From positions 5,147,272 through 5,211,271 of the forward strand of contig CM042038.1 in NCBI GenBank assembly GCA_023525975.1: a DNA stretch of 64,000 nucleotides, written 5' to 3'. Source of the DNA: Smallanthus sonchifolius. Its lineage: Eukaryota > Streptophyta > Magnoliopsida > Asterales > Asteraceae. How positions within the stretch are numbered: position 1 is the first letter of the stretch; each line of letters begins with the position of its first letter. The notes below the pieces were generated by a model that worked only from the letters and a program-made list of their open reading frames with translations, had not been told where the DNA came from and made no database searches. A program made the translations under genes and the position numbers. Shown here in pieces: positions 22,406-34,150 of this stretch.

Positions 22406-22669
22406 GTGTGCATAGAGCCCGCATTGGGTCAAAGGCGTGGTCATATACTGGGTGTTGGTCGTGTGGTGAGAAATCCCACACCCGATGTGTTTAGTACCTC
22501 CCATCCACAACCACATTGGCAAGAAATGGATGAACGAATAACCCAAATCCAACAACATCAACAAGAACGAGAGTATCAATCACAACAAATGACGTTTCGA
22601 GCGCAACAAATGTTTGATATGCAAAGCCAAATGGAAGAAATGCGTCGTCTATGGGAAACGACGAACTAA
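22406..22669 (+). pseudogene. CACTA transposase C-terminal exon remnant
   Basis: An 87-codon frame contains GHILGVGRVVRNPTPDVF followed by a Gln-rich, probably coiled-coil stretch (MDERITQIQQHQQEREYQSQ). A GxxxGVG motif followed by a Gln-rich helix is usual at the C-terminus of plant Ptta/En/Spm transposases. The coding context upstream (22330-22405) is interrupted by a stop. No DDE core is visible nearby. Confidence 0.5.
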
Positions 22670-22969
22670 CAGTGATGATAATTAACTAGGAGTTGTTGTC
22701 TATGTTGTTTTGAACAATTTGGATGTTTGGTTTGAACAACTTGAATGTTTGGTTTGAACTATTTGGATGATTGTGAACAACTTGTGAGATTCAGATCTTA
22801 ATTTTCATGTTTCAGATGGTTTGTATGATTTTTATGTGTTTTGAATGGTTTAGATGTTTGTATTTCCAGGTTCATGTTTTTATATATTTTATATTTCTGA
22901 AAAAAATTATAAAATTAAAAAAATATAAAAAAACAAGGTATTTAAGTTTGTGTTTTTATATATTTTATA

Positions 22970-23280
22970 TTTTTGACATGTCGTCAGCATAGGGCATTTC
23001 AAAAAAATATTAAAACACAGAAATAAGAGTCGTGTGTCAAACCTCTCCCGACGACATGTCGTCCCTATAGATTTTAATTTTGATTTTTTTTACTAAGCCC
23101 TGTACCGACGACAAGTCGTCGGTATAGCCTACCCTCTACAGACGACACCTATACCGACGACTTCTTTGACTTATTGGTACGAAGCAATCCCGAGAAAACC
23201 TGTACGAACGACATGTCGTCAGGATATGTCAAATCACTCTATCCCGACGACATTTCGTCAGGAAAATGTGAGGATTTTTT
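22970..23280. repeat. CACTA subterminal repeat cluster
   Basis: Six or seven variants of the ~16-20-bp motif (c)cgacgacatgtcgtc(gg) occur near 22977, 23050, 23105, 23155, 23206 and 23244. Some are full palindromes and some half sites. In En/Spm such arrays bind the element's own TnpA-like protein. Confidence 0.7.
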
Positions 23281-23313
23281 GTTCCTGTAATGTAAGGTGT
23301 TACTTTAGTAGTG

Positions 23314-23902
23314 ATACAAAGATAATATAAAAACATTATACTTTAAAAACGATGTACACAGTAATGAGTTCATAATATTCTGACATCCAAACATATTGCT
23401 ATATACATCTTTACCAATAGCTCGTGAATGCAAACAAGTCAATAAAGAACCCATAAAATGTACACATGAAAAATGTATCCTAATATTTTGTATTTGATTA
23501 ACTTTTATATCTTTTTGATTGATATTCTGGAAGTAAGAAATCATGATCAAAGTAAGAAAACTACAAACACTAAAACTTTTTTCATGGGAAAGAATTATAA
23601 TACATGAATATATAAAGCAACATATGCAAGCTTTAGCTTTAGTGATCATAAAAGTGAAAAGTAGCATATTAGAGAGGGTTGGGTTAGTAGCCACTTGATC
23701 CAAAGAAGAGATAGAATAAACAATTATGTAGACTAAAATTATTCTAGTCAATGTGTCCCCATTAAAAGTTTGCAGTTATAATAAATACCTGAGAGGTTGA
23801 TAGTCTTGGTGGATAGTCAGCTTGGAGTGCATATTCAATCTACCATCTGTGTAATAAAATAAAAAAAATAGCTTTCACCCATTAAATGCAGCCTTTGTGT
23901 CA

Positions 23903-23941
<39 letters not shown>

Positions 23942-25698
23942 TATATGACATATTAATTTGTGTGTTTGTAACATGTGTGAGTACTAGAGTGTATTAATTA
24001 GTAAATAATGTGTACCAAACTATGCAACTTGGTAAGATGCCAACTAATATTGTATTGTGTAAGATGTTCATGAATATGGTTGGACATGAAATTACATGTA
24101 CTTACATATAGAGATGCATATATTTTACCAGATGCAAGACTGAAATAATTAGTTTTCAAGTGTTGTATAAATGTTGAATCCTGAAATCAAATATTACAAT
24201 TGACAATGTTTTGGAAATCCTATAAAGTCAACTTCAATTCATCAAGGTTTTAAAACAAAGGATAAAAATATCTTGGATGCTATAGTTTGAAGTCTAAATT
24301 TGATGATCAAGTTTGGTATGCTATAATGAAGAAGCATGTGAAGGTATAATTAACTTGGAGAGATCAAGACGCTGGTTCAAGTTCAAAGTAGCTAGAGGCA
24401 ATAATCAAGAAAATGTTTGAAAAGATCAACCTTGAAAGGCAAAGGCTGAAAGGCATACTATTCGAAGACTCCGAAGTGAAATCTATCATGTATTGTACAT
24501 AAGCAGCCTTGTAAGAGTGTTAAACGGGTTGTGTTCATGGATAGAATAGAAAACACAAACTTGAACAAAACTTGTTAATACACGAGATGATATAAACACG
24601 ACCCGTTTAATTTAACCCAAATTTTTTTACATACAACTACTCTAAAAATAGAAAGTTTATAGCAAAACCACAATCTCTATCCAACACCACATTTTCTCTT
24701 AACTATAAATTTTGACATAAAGTAGCCACCTAAACTAAGTTATGACAAAAAATTACCATTTGAAAAATCGTACAAAAATAAACGAGTCTCATGGCTAAGT
24801 GTGATGTGATAGGTTTATGTCGTACTTCCATATGGATGAAGATGTGCACCACATTAAGCATATTAAGAGATACATGAGTAAGAAAATAACCAACCAATTT
24901 GATAAAAGATTTTTTTAAAAAGATCAACTAAAAGACAAACCAATTTTTCTGATTATCTATCTATTGATGCAATCATGTTAATGTGTTTGTTATCTTACAT
25001 GTCATATTTTGAATCAAAGTTGTACCAGGTTAACCGGTGAAAAGATTGACACTATTCTTAAAGTGATGGGACATTATTAATTTCATCACCATCTTCATCA
25101 TCCATGACAATGTACTACATATATATGTACCCGTTGTCCCCACCAAGCAAGCCCCTCTAGTGAAAAGATATGAAGGTAAAAACACAAGGAAAAGAAGAAT
25201 TAGTTAGGCGAATAACATGCCAAAAAAAAGTATCCTTACAAGGCATCTAGCCCTAGTTTAGGTGCTAGATACATGTAAGAACACAAACAAGAATAAACTT
25301 CATCATTGCTAGACTTCAAACTAGACACAATAATGATTCATCTTAGTATGTTTTTAATGTTATATCTTAAGATATGTAAAACATATATGTACGTACATAC
25401 ATATATATACACATGTTTTTTTGTGTAACTAATTTTAACTAAAGAATTACAAGAATCACTTAAACAGTTGTATCAACCGGTCTTTATATACAGGGACATA
25501 TGATACTAATGTATCTCAATTCTACCCTTACATCTAAAACATATTTATGGTTTTAATTCAAAATAACTTTTACAACTTTTATTTATTTATAACTTCTTAC
25601 TAAATGCCTTTAAAATAAATAACTTCTTACTAAATACATTTTATATAGCTTTCTTCTTCCTTTTTATTTTTTATTTTTCTTCTGAAAAAGCATCAACT
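23314..25698. other. Intergenic, no gene seen
   Basis: AT-rich, with an (AT)n microsatellite at 23908-23937. A degenerate stretch near 24520-24615 has acgggttgtgtt at one end and aacacgacccgttt at the other, resembling an old hAT-type MITE. No coding family recognised. Confidence 0.5.
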
Positions 25699-25701
25699 TA
25701 A

Positions 25702-27657
25702 GGGTGTTGGGGGCGGGATACCCACATGTGATCGAGTAGGGGAAATGGCAATCGAGTAAAGGGGAACACCGCCCCTAGTGATTCGAGTTGGTCCGGGTAA
25801 AAGAAATCGAGTAGGTTGAATGAGTTTATTTACTCGGTTTACGTTGGAGAGAGCCGTTGGTGGGGGTGGGGTCCTTAAAAAAAACTAATTTTTTACCTAT
25901 ATATACCCACATTTCACACATATATTTTTACCTATCTCATCTATATATCTTTCATCTCATCTATATAATTTTACACACTACAAAAAAAATGGAAGGATCA
26001 TTCAAAAAATCAACAAACCTAGAAAATTTAGGCCAAAAGTTCAATCTCAACCGTAACCCGAACGAGCCGCTCCCCAACAAACCCAACCACCTCCTCAATG
26101 ACCACAACCACCTCCTCAACGACCACAACCACCTCCTCATCGACCACAACCACCTCCTCAACCAATTCCAAGTTATTTTCCGCAATCTCAATATCCAAAC
26201 TAGTACCCACAAAGTTCAACCGATCCAAATATGGATCCTAATTTTTTATCTCAATTTTTGCTTGATATGAATCATAATTTTTTATCTCAATTTTCCTACC
26301 AATACCAAAACCAACCGTATCGTGATCCAAACAAAATCATCCGTTCGGAATCCGAAGATGCAGGAGAAGATGAGGATGTTGATGAAGAAACGGAAGAGGA
26401 GGATGTTGATGAAGGAGAAGATGAAGAAGTCAAAGTTGAAGATGACCGCACCAAGCCGAAAAGACAACACAAAAACCGATTACTACCAAAGAGATGGACG
26501 AAAGAAGAAGAAATTGCCGTGGTCCAAGCTTATATTCACAAGACACAAAATAAAAGAAAAGGAAATCAACAAAAAGGTGACTCGTTTTGAAAGAAAGTCC
26601 TTGCGCATTTTACCGCTTTATTTGGTGAAAACGATCGAACCGTTGACAAAGTGTCTTGGAAGTGGAAGGATCTTAATAACAAAATGACCGCTTTCAACGG
26701 TGTTACCAACAAATGGTAAGATTTATTTTTCAAATTATATATGTATTTTTTAATATTCTTATCTAACGTTTCAAATTATATATATATATATATATATATA
26801 GAAACAAAGAAGGCCGAGTGGTACAAGTGATTTGGACCTTGTTGAAGCGGCTTTAAGCCATTACAAGAAAGTGTACAAAAGGCCATTCACCAACTTGAAA
26901 TGTAGGGAGGTTGTACGCAACAATGCTAAATGTGATCCCATAGCATTGATGGGTGGGGATTTAGAAGGAAGTCAATCCTCAAAAAGAACAAAAACTTCCG
27001 AGTCGAGAACCCCAAGTGACCGGAGGGTTTTACAAACCTCTTTCCCAACATAAACGTGAACGCCGAACCGCAAGACGACACGACACCGACAAGGCCAAAA
27101 CATCCGGGGAATAAATCGGCCGAAAGTTCATCTAGTAAGGGAAATTTGGTAGACATAGTCAAAGAATACAAGACTAAGAAAGCGTTGGAGTTAGAAAAAA
27201 AAGTCTTCAGGATAAGATGGTGGAAGCAAAATTAAAAAGAGAACGAACGGCGATTGAGTTGATGCTTGAAAAACAAAAGGATCGTGACATCAAAACGTTC
27301 ACCGAATCGCATGATCATCTCGTAGACCTGTACTTGTCGATTGTATTGCAACGTAAACGTGAAATTGCCGCAAAGTATGGATGACAATACACATTTTAGA
27401 TTTTAAAATTTTATTATCTAGCTTTTATTTATTTTGTAGGTTTTTTTATTTTTAACTGTATTATGTTAATTTTTATTTAATAAAATTGTCTTTTTTTTAA
27501 ATTAAATGTTTATTTTTTTTTACAAAAAAAGTTGGTGAGTAAATGAGTAGGGTGCTTTCAATGAAATCTGAATAAATAAATAGTTTTGAGGTGACAGAAT
27601 TCTATTAAATAGTTTTGATAAGTAAATAAGTATCGAGGTAAATGACACCCAACACCC
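25702..27657 (+). mobile_element. PIF/Harbinger-type element, 1956 bp, ORF1 only (copy 2)
   Basis: TIRs gggtgttggggg (25702) and cacccaacaccc (ending 27657), flanked by TAA at 25699-25701 and 27658-27660. It is collinear with the element at 15344-17283 over its whole length, at roughly 90% identity by eye. It also lacks a DDE transposase. Confidence 0.92.
25989..27384 (+). pseudogene. PIF/Harbinger ORF1 Myb/SANT-like protein, decayed (copy 2)
   Basis: Same organisation as copy 1: ATG at 25989, Pro-rich repeats (accacctcctca units at 26080-26165), an acidic stretch, the Myb/SANT-like domain (KRWTKEEEIAVVQAYI), an intron with a long (AT)n tract before its acceptor near 26800, and the second exon with DLVEAALSHYKK. 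Damage includes an early frameshift, an in-frame stop near 26203, a TGA where copy 1 has Trp near 26588, a lost base near 26700 and a frameshift near 27015. The C-terminal part (EAKLKRERTAIELMLEKQK, a probable helix) is better kept than in copy 1. Confidence 0.85.
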
Positions 27658-27660
27658 TAA

Positions 27661-29612
27661 TGGATATAAAATAAAAGGCATATATGGAATAGGATGGATG
27701 AATGGAATTGGTGCTCTTCCACTATAATAATGATTGTTCTAGAAAAGGGAATCAATCGTCTGCATCTTTGAAAATGATATCCTGCTAGCTAGTACTAGAA
27801 AACTTAACATCTGGGTTCCTGACAGGTGCATCCTTTTTTAGAGGGAAAGTAATTTTTATTACTTAAAAGCAAAGCATGATAAAGTGCAGATTATATAAGT
27901 GTTAACAAAGCAACAAAACTATATTCATCCATACATATACATATAATTATACATGTTTTACAGGTAAAATCACTTGGATGGTGAGAGTTAAGAAATACTA
28001 ATCACATAGAAATTCAAAATCACATGATAACGTGTTACTGTTTTACACATTTTTCTTGAAAAGTTAAAAAAAATTAGAGCATTTATTTTTAGGGTCAAAG
28101 GGTTATATGGCTTGGTCAACATCTTCTTCTATTATGAGATAATATTAATGTTGATAGCGATAAAAGTTTGAAAGAAGTTTGAACACCTCCTCCTCCTCCT
28201 CCCCCTTTTTTTAACTTGTATTTTGCTATAGAAAATGAATAAATAAATGCATGGTAGTATTGAGTACTGACAATCATTATCAATCAATTTTCACTGGACC
28301 AGAGAACCATACTAACTGGAGGCTAAGCCTTGGTGGTCTAAACAAATATATATCATTCATGCAGTCATGCTTAGTGTGTTAGATGCCTAGAGTATGTTCT
28401 TAATGCATGTTGGATAAATAATGCACATGTATATAGAAATATTCGTGGTGTATGCACTTCGGCACTCAGAACCCTTAGCTAAGATTAACCAACCTATGAA
28501 CAGAAGCCCCACGGAGTTTGCAGCCGCGGTAAGACACCGGGGTATGAGGGGGAGGAGTGTTCTTCGTCATCTGAGAATGATCGAAGAAGTCATCTCCACC
28601 CCCATGATCTTCCAAAACCAAGTCGTACCGTCTGGGTATCATGAAAGACTAGCGAATTAACCAACTCTGGTAAGGGAGCTAGAGACGAAGAAAACCAAAC
28701 ATTAAATGTATTTTGATATTTACGTGGACGGTAGTGCATGTTTGTACGGATCATATCTTGGACTCACCACTTGACAACACACGGTACTTGACGAGGCACT
28801 CCTTGTCGTTACGGCATTCATACTAAATGAGCTAGAGTACAATCAGTGTGCAAGCTAGTGAATTCATCACCATATAAATACACTCTGCAAGGAGAAAGAT
28901 GTTTCATCTTAGGCTCTTTTACTCTACTCTCTCTCTCTCTCTCTCTTAAGGAGATCCTTTGTTGCAAAAACATCCATTCTTAAACTGCACTTTAAAAGAA
29001 GATTTCTTTGTTGCAACAAAAGGGGCGGGATATTTTGAGTGCCTAAAATAAACTTGAAATTGAGGCCTTTAAGTGAACGCTTTCTAACTATATGAAAAAT
29101 TTTAAAATGTAACCTTGTCAAAACATATAATATTAATATCTGACCCTATAAATAAATCTGTATTTATTTTGTTATCTTTGCTCATTTATCTCTAAAAACA
29201 TAAAAAAATGGTGGATTGTATATATTTCAGTTTAGAACATAGATTAAAGTAGTTTTAAAAAAATAAATAAAAAACTTTTTAGACTTTAAAATGATTTTTT
29301 AGTTACGTTTACTCTAGAGACGCCGTTGTGCAAGAGCATCCATTCTTAAATAATATTTAGAGCTAACATGAAAGTGGACAACTACTTCTATCAATTTAAT
29401 GTGAAAATCATGACAAATCAATGTTCAGAAATTATCTATAAGAATTCATTGCCAACCACTTGAAGTGTAGTTGTTTTTTATAGAAATTATCAGATTATAT
29501 AGCTACTGTCAAAATTGTTGATTTTATATTCAATTGAAGGATACAAATTAAGGTCAAACATACATCACCTCAATATATAAAGGATATATATGTTTATTAT
29601 AATGGTTATATC
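27661..29612. other. Intergenic with a retrotransposon trace
   Basis: No intact gene. Contains a (cct)n tract near 28187-28205, the RNase H-like trace listed next, and a (ct)n run at about 28927-28946. Confidence 0.5.
28480..28870 (+). pseudogene. Decayed LTR-retrotransposon RNase H trace
   Basis: Near 28711-28755 the frame reads FDIYVDGSACLYGSY, which fits the first catalytic Asp motif (YVDGS) of gypsy RNase H. Near 28810-28855 a NELEYNQ-like stretch resembles the usual NNEAEYEAL motif. Stops and frame changes lie between. The upstream frame (28421-28660) is probably part of the same remnant but matches nothing by itself. Confidence 0.4.
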
Positions 29613-29858
29613 ACCGGTCAGGTTCCATGGGAAAACTAAAGACATCACTAACATGATCCGTCACTGAAATTGCCGTACGTGGTGATCCGTCAGCGATCAT
29701 GAACTGTCGGTGATATAGATTGTTGATGTGTTTTTTTTTTATCAACAATCTATATCGCCGACAGTTCATGATCACAGACGGATCACCATGGCAATATAAG
29801 TGGCGGATCATTCACCCTCGATATCTGATATATACATGTGTATTTCCTCTGACCGGAC
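29613..29858. repeat. Foldback hairpin element, about 245 bp
   Basis: Two arms of about 75-80 bp (29655-29735 and 29745-29823) are inverted copies, sharing gatccgtc, gatcatgaactgtcgg and gatatagattgttgat blocks around a T-rich loop at about 29736-29744. The outermost parts ccggtcagg and cctctgaccgg also pair, with a mismatched zone between. This could be a MITE or the foldback region of a hairpin RNA. No clear target duplication was found. Confidence 0.75.
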
Positions 29859-30416
29859 TTCCCTGCAATATATATAATGGGATCGGAATCTAATGTCTGC
29901 ATTTCCTCTGACCCTATAGGACCCAGTTACCACATAGAAGGCAAGCCTCTTGATTGAGCCCAGTATTGTTTTATTCGATTACTGTTTCTACTTCTTAAAG
30001 AGTGGGACCCTAACCATCACTTCAGAAGTAATTAACTATGCAGATTAATGCAGCATTCAATACACGTTTACGTAAATCCGTTATCCCCACCCAACATTTA
30101 ATTAATGAGAGACCAATAATGCATATACATCACATCCTTACGTATAGGGTAAAGTTTTATACAAATGTAATTAATTAACTTTGGGTTTTCACCAATTAAA
30201 AGATAATTAATCATCAAAATGATGTTACACTCCATGATTTTTTCGAAAAAATGTAGTCTTAATTTTTGTGGGCAGAAATTAGTAACTAAAGATTGTTTTA
30301 CCCAAAACAAAATTCTAATCCAAGTTTCAAATGCATACATTATGCATTTTTTGATCATTGTTTTAAAGGTAAAGTTTTAAAAGTTTGTATGTAGAAACGT
30401 ACCGTAATAAACACTA
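29859..30416. other. Intergenic, 3' flank of the WRKY gene
   Basis: No coding seen. The part next to 30416 should hold the 3'UTR of the minus-strand WRKY gene. A second copy of atttcctctgacc lies at about 29902-29914. Confidence 0.45.
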
Positions 30417-32393
30417 TCAGTTCCTCATTATTGGAGGCACAATATCCTCAAGCAACCCTTGATCAACAGAAGAACGTTGTAAGGAAGTTGGAGGTTGTTC
30501 ATAATTAGAAATCTGGTGATCTCCAGCTTCACTAGATACTACTTGTGGCTGTGACCGAGAAACACCGCGATCACCCACTTGAGGCAATTGTGGTCTCAAG
30601 TAACTGAACTGCTGTGAGTTTGAAGAAGGCATCAATAATCTTGGATAGGACACTTCATGATGACTTATTAGTCCTCTTGGAAACCCTACAGTGTGATGAC
30701 AGTGTTGGCCTTCATATGTGGTAATTACGGTTGTAGGATCTGTCGATGAACGCTCAACTCGTTTCTTCACTGTGCATTTGCTGTTCGTGCAACGGTAATA
30801 GCTCCTTCAAGATAATTGTTAACAAAAAGGAATACATTTAGAAAGAAAGGGTAATTAAATTTAATAAACATAAATTAAAAAGGGCATGCTATACATACAC
30901 CATTAACAATCTACTATATACTGTTCTCAGACGGCCGTTTGAAGGTTATGGCTTACATCACATATAGCCCCAACTTTAAATGGATGTTTGTCAGCGGTGG
31001 TTTGAGTTTGGGGGTGGCGTAGGAATAGCATCCCTCAATTAAAAACATTAAATATCAATGAGTAGAGTTGGGATATGAAGTTTAATTAGGGAGTGAAATA
31101 CAACCTAGGAAAAGGGCTATTTTTAACAGCTTTCTGTCCATATTTTCTCCATCTGTAACCATCTTCAAGATGATCAATTTCACTCTTGGTTATGAATGCA
31201 ACCCGTTGCTGGCGAATTCTTTTCAGCCCCTTCTTTTTAATCTTACCCCTGGAAATCATTTCAAGCAGTTTAATTTGTTATATAACTTCAATCAAATCCA
31301 AGTTAATGATCAATGTAATAGATATGTGATCCCATCTCATGGTGTACTGCAAGTCACAGGAAAGAAGAATGCAAAAAATGTTTTCTTGATTATATATAAA
31401 CTACAAACGAGTGAAGACAAAGAAATTTATAAAAAGTTCCAAGAAAAAAAGGAAGAAAAGAATAACATGGCATTAGATCGAGCAACTTTTGTGCAATTTT
31501 AGGGGCCATGCTTTCCGATTAAGGCTATTCACAATAATCCAAAAAGGCATAAAAATAAAAAAAGAAAACAAACACTCCCACATGTCTCTAAAAACAAAAT
31601 TAAATTATTATAATTATTTGAAAAATCAGGTAAAAAGTATTTCACATATATGCACAGGTTCACTTATGTCATTTTATGTGGAAAAAGCGATACCACAAAT
31701 TAAACAGCACGCCAAAGCCAGACCCACGCCATTTCCGCCGCAATAGCGGCGGTGTTCACGCTTACTAGATAATGGTGGAAATGCTACTTGGGTCAACAGC
31801 TTTTGCTAATGACAAACGCGCGAACAACGTGGTGGGAGCCCTGAAAGTGACGACTACGGACAAGGCTTTTTATATTCGTCTAAATTAATTAATTACTTTA
31901 AACTTTTTCAAAAAATTCAGCGCTTAATATTTTCATTTTCACAAAAATTATATAAAATAATTGCGAACCGCTAAATTGCACTGCCGGCACTAACTCACCC
32001 TGTCTCCGACGACGGCGGTGGTTTACCGCTACAAACGGCGTCACCGGAAGCGGCGGAAGACTCCGGTCGATCATCAGAATTAGAACTAGAAGAAGCCAAC
32101 GGATTCAACAAAATCGAATCCCCTGCGATTTCAGTAGATCCAGTCCAAGACTGAACCGCAACCACACTGGTGGTGGTGGAATTAGTCTCTTCCGGCACGT
32201 CGGAACTACCTCCGGAATCGATCCGATCGAATTCTGGAAGAGGAAGATGGTTGTTGTTCCATCCGAAGTCACTCAATATGCTGCTGTCTCTATAATCGGT
32301 AACTCCAAAGAAACCGTAATCGTCGTGGAGCGTCCAGGTAGGGTCCGTGGAGAAGCCAGCGGTGACCGGATCGGCGGTGTTGTGATCATCCAT
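30417..32393 (-). CDS. WRKY57: WRKY57-like group IIc WRKY transcription factor (3 exons)
   Basis: Exons, minus strand: 32393-31999, 31248-31105 and 30804-30417. All introns are GT...AG, phases join correctly (2, then 2), and the product is 308 residues (Arabidopsis WRKY57 is about 290). Exon 1 gives an acidic, Ser-rich N-terminus with ILSDFGWN, a motif shared with WRKY57. Exon 2 encodes a basic stretch (KKKGLKRIRQQR) and DGYRWRKYGQKAVKNSPFPR. Exon 3 completes the C-X4-C-X23-H-X1-H zinc finger (YYRCTNSKC ... HCH), the group IIc arrangement. Intron 2 splits the PR codon pair of the WRKY domain, as in nearly all plant WRKY genes outside groups IIa/b. The C-terminus LLEDIVPPIMRN also matches WRKY57. 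Such proteins bind W-boxes (TTGACY); Arabidopsis WRKY57 acts in drought, senescence and jasmonate/auxin responses. No breaks are seen. Confidence 0.94.
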
Positions 32394-33556
32394 AGAGCGA
32401 GAAGGTGGAGATTGAAGAAGCTTTTAGAGAGAGAAAGGTCTAGGGTTTTAGGAGAGAGAAATATAACGCGTAGAAAAAGGTTCTCTGGCTTGTGTGAAAC
32501 GTCAAGTGAAAATGGAGGAAAAAGATGTGATTAAAAAAAATAGCAACCGTCATTCCTGTAGAATAGTACGGGAAATAAAAATTACGCGCGTAAATTCAAC
32601 TTATGTAAATATAAATGATTAAAATCACAAAAAAAAACACCAAAATATAAATGATAGAATAACCTATATGTCCTTAATTAAAAAACTAAAAAAAGACACA
32701 TGTTAAGTCAGAATTCTTCTTACTTTTTTTTAGATTAAATATATTTTTTACAATAACTCAACCCTTAATATATATTACACAAAAGTGAAAAATAGCTAAA
32801 AGGGATGGTCTTGTGGTAGTGTTGGGTTTTGAGGAGGATCCGGTCTCCGAGTCTTCTACGAGCTAGTTCAGCCACCAATCCAGCCAACATCACCTCGAGT
32901 TACACAATCATGTCTCGATTAGCGTCCTGTTCCATGCGGAGTGTTTGGAATAGTCTTTCCAACTCGTCATCAAGACACATTAAACAAATTAATGATTAGT
33001 TTGTTATTTACATTAAAATAAATACAATATTTACAAAAAAAATATTAAATACATGTGGATCCGTAGTAGAGACGTACAATCTCTCGGTGTTGTAAGTCCT
33101 CCGCTCACCGGTAATATCTTATATCATAATAAGGATTAGTGATGGTCTCTACCTCAAAGACACACCCCTTCTTCTGACGGTGTCCACCAAAATACCAAAA
33201 TACCAAATATTAATTAAAAAAATGGATTTTAGGGAATTCCTTCGATGATTTGTCGATATATTTTTTACTAATTTGTCAATCGATAAATATCCGCCGGTGA
33301 TACTCGGTTTTTCTAGTAGCGTTTGCTATGTTTTTAATATAATTACTTGTCATTGTAAAAAAATATTAATAAATCATAGAGTTAATTAAATAAAATTCAA
33401 CTTTGTATAAAGTTTTATAATCAAAGAAGTTTACTTAAAACAAAAAATATTAATGTGATAGAGTAAATTACATTATTGTTAATACGATGATATATGATTG
33501 TAGATTTGGGTCCTTATTAAAAAAATATCATATCCTTAGTCGTTATTGTTCACATG
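32394..33556. other. Upstream region of the WRKY gene, no other gene
   Basis: The first ~140 bp are probably its leader and proximal promoter (GA-rich). A TTGACG core on the minus strand lies near 32499-32504. A gatggtcttgtggtagtg stretch near 32803-32820 resembles a Pol III A box and may mark an old SINE. No coding seen. Confidence 0.4.
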
Positions 33557-33893
33557 TGTAACATCCGACCTCTCGTACCTATAATATTGTTCGTTTTGTC
33601 AAGCGGGAGATCATGCATTTGCTTTTGGTTGCCCGGGTAAAAATTTTTCAGGGGTCACCCATCTTTGGATTAATCCAACCCAAACACTCTTAACTGTGAA
33701 GTTCTCATTTCATCCACTGCCAATGCACCTAAAAAGTGTTGTTAATATTTTAGGCGGGTCAATGCTTATTAACCCAACATCTCTCATGTCTATGAACGAT
33801 AAAGGATTTACCTAAAGTATTACAAATACCCCACTTTTGAACTCATCGTCCTTTGACGAGATTTTTCTCATCATCGGAATCAAGGATGTAGCA
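33557..33893 (+). mobile_element. Cassandra-like TRIM solo LTR with 5S rRNA-like segment
   Basis: Opens with tgtaacatcc. From about 33630 to 33740 it contains a segment that, read on the minus strand, follows plant 5S rRNA. The 5S A box region appears as agttaagagtgtttggg and the C box region as gatgggtgacccc, with a nearby gcccggg. An LTR starting TGTAA with an antisense 5S-like block is the hallmark of Cassandra TRIMs. The 3' end near 33893 (ggatgtagca) is approximate. No second LTR or primer binding site is nearby, so it is probably a solo LTR. The target duplication is not clear. Confidence 0.75.
33630..33740 (-). pseudogene. 5S rRNA-like sequence inside the Cassandra-like LTR
   Basis: Parts of the 5S internal promoter are recognisable (A box and C box, see the enclosing LTR), but several canonical positions differ and the 5' and 3' stems are not conserved. 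It is LTR-embedded, not a member of the 5S rDNA array. Confidence 0.7.
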
Positions 33894-34150
33894 CATAATT
33901 TAAAAGTTTGATGATCATCTATGTATTAAAATAGTACATTGGTTATATCAAACACAAAAGTTAAAAATGTTTGACGAAAGTTAGGGGTGTCTGGGATTGC
34001 TTATTGAATTAACTTATTATGGGGAAAATGAGTTTTTGAGAAGTAAGGGTGAACTTACTTCTTAAAACTTAAAACTTTTTATAAAAGTTAATAAAAAACT
34101 TAAAATAAGCAATCTCAAACATGCCCTTAAAAATGTTTTTGTGTTAAATG

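Larger units (their letters stand above)
20940..23313 (+). mobile_element. CACTA (En/Spm-like) remnant
   Basis: The right end at 23313 reads tactttagtagtg, the inverse of a CACTA terminus (cactactaaagta). The ~340 bp before it carry several variants of a cgacgacatgtcgtcg motif, typical of CACTA subterminal repeats. The same motif occurs near the 5' side at 21024-21049 and about 21140-21220. A donor-like gctttaaggtgagtt at about 21374 suggests a non-coding leader exon, and a coding remnant lies at 22406-22669. I found no left CACTA terminus, so the left limit is arbitrary and the element is probably broken. Its 5' part was copied in the tandem duplication. Confidence 0.65.

Noticed and set aside
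23908..23937. Possible origin or regulatory AT element
   Set aside because: A plain (AT)n microsatellite.
30098..30358. 86-codon minus-strand frame downstream of the WRKY gene
   Set aside because: Low complexity and AT-driven, no known domain, not linked by splice sites to the WRKY exons.
33630..33740. Functional 5S rRNA gene
   Set aside because: Several canonical bases differ, terminal stems are lost, and the segment sits inside an LTR-like unit; not part of a 5S array.
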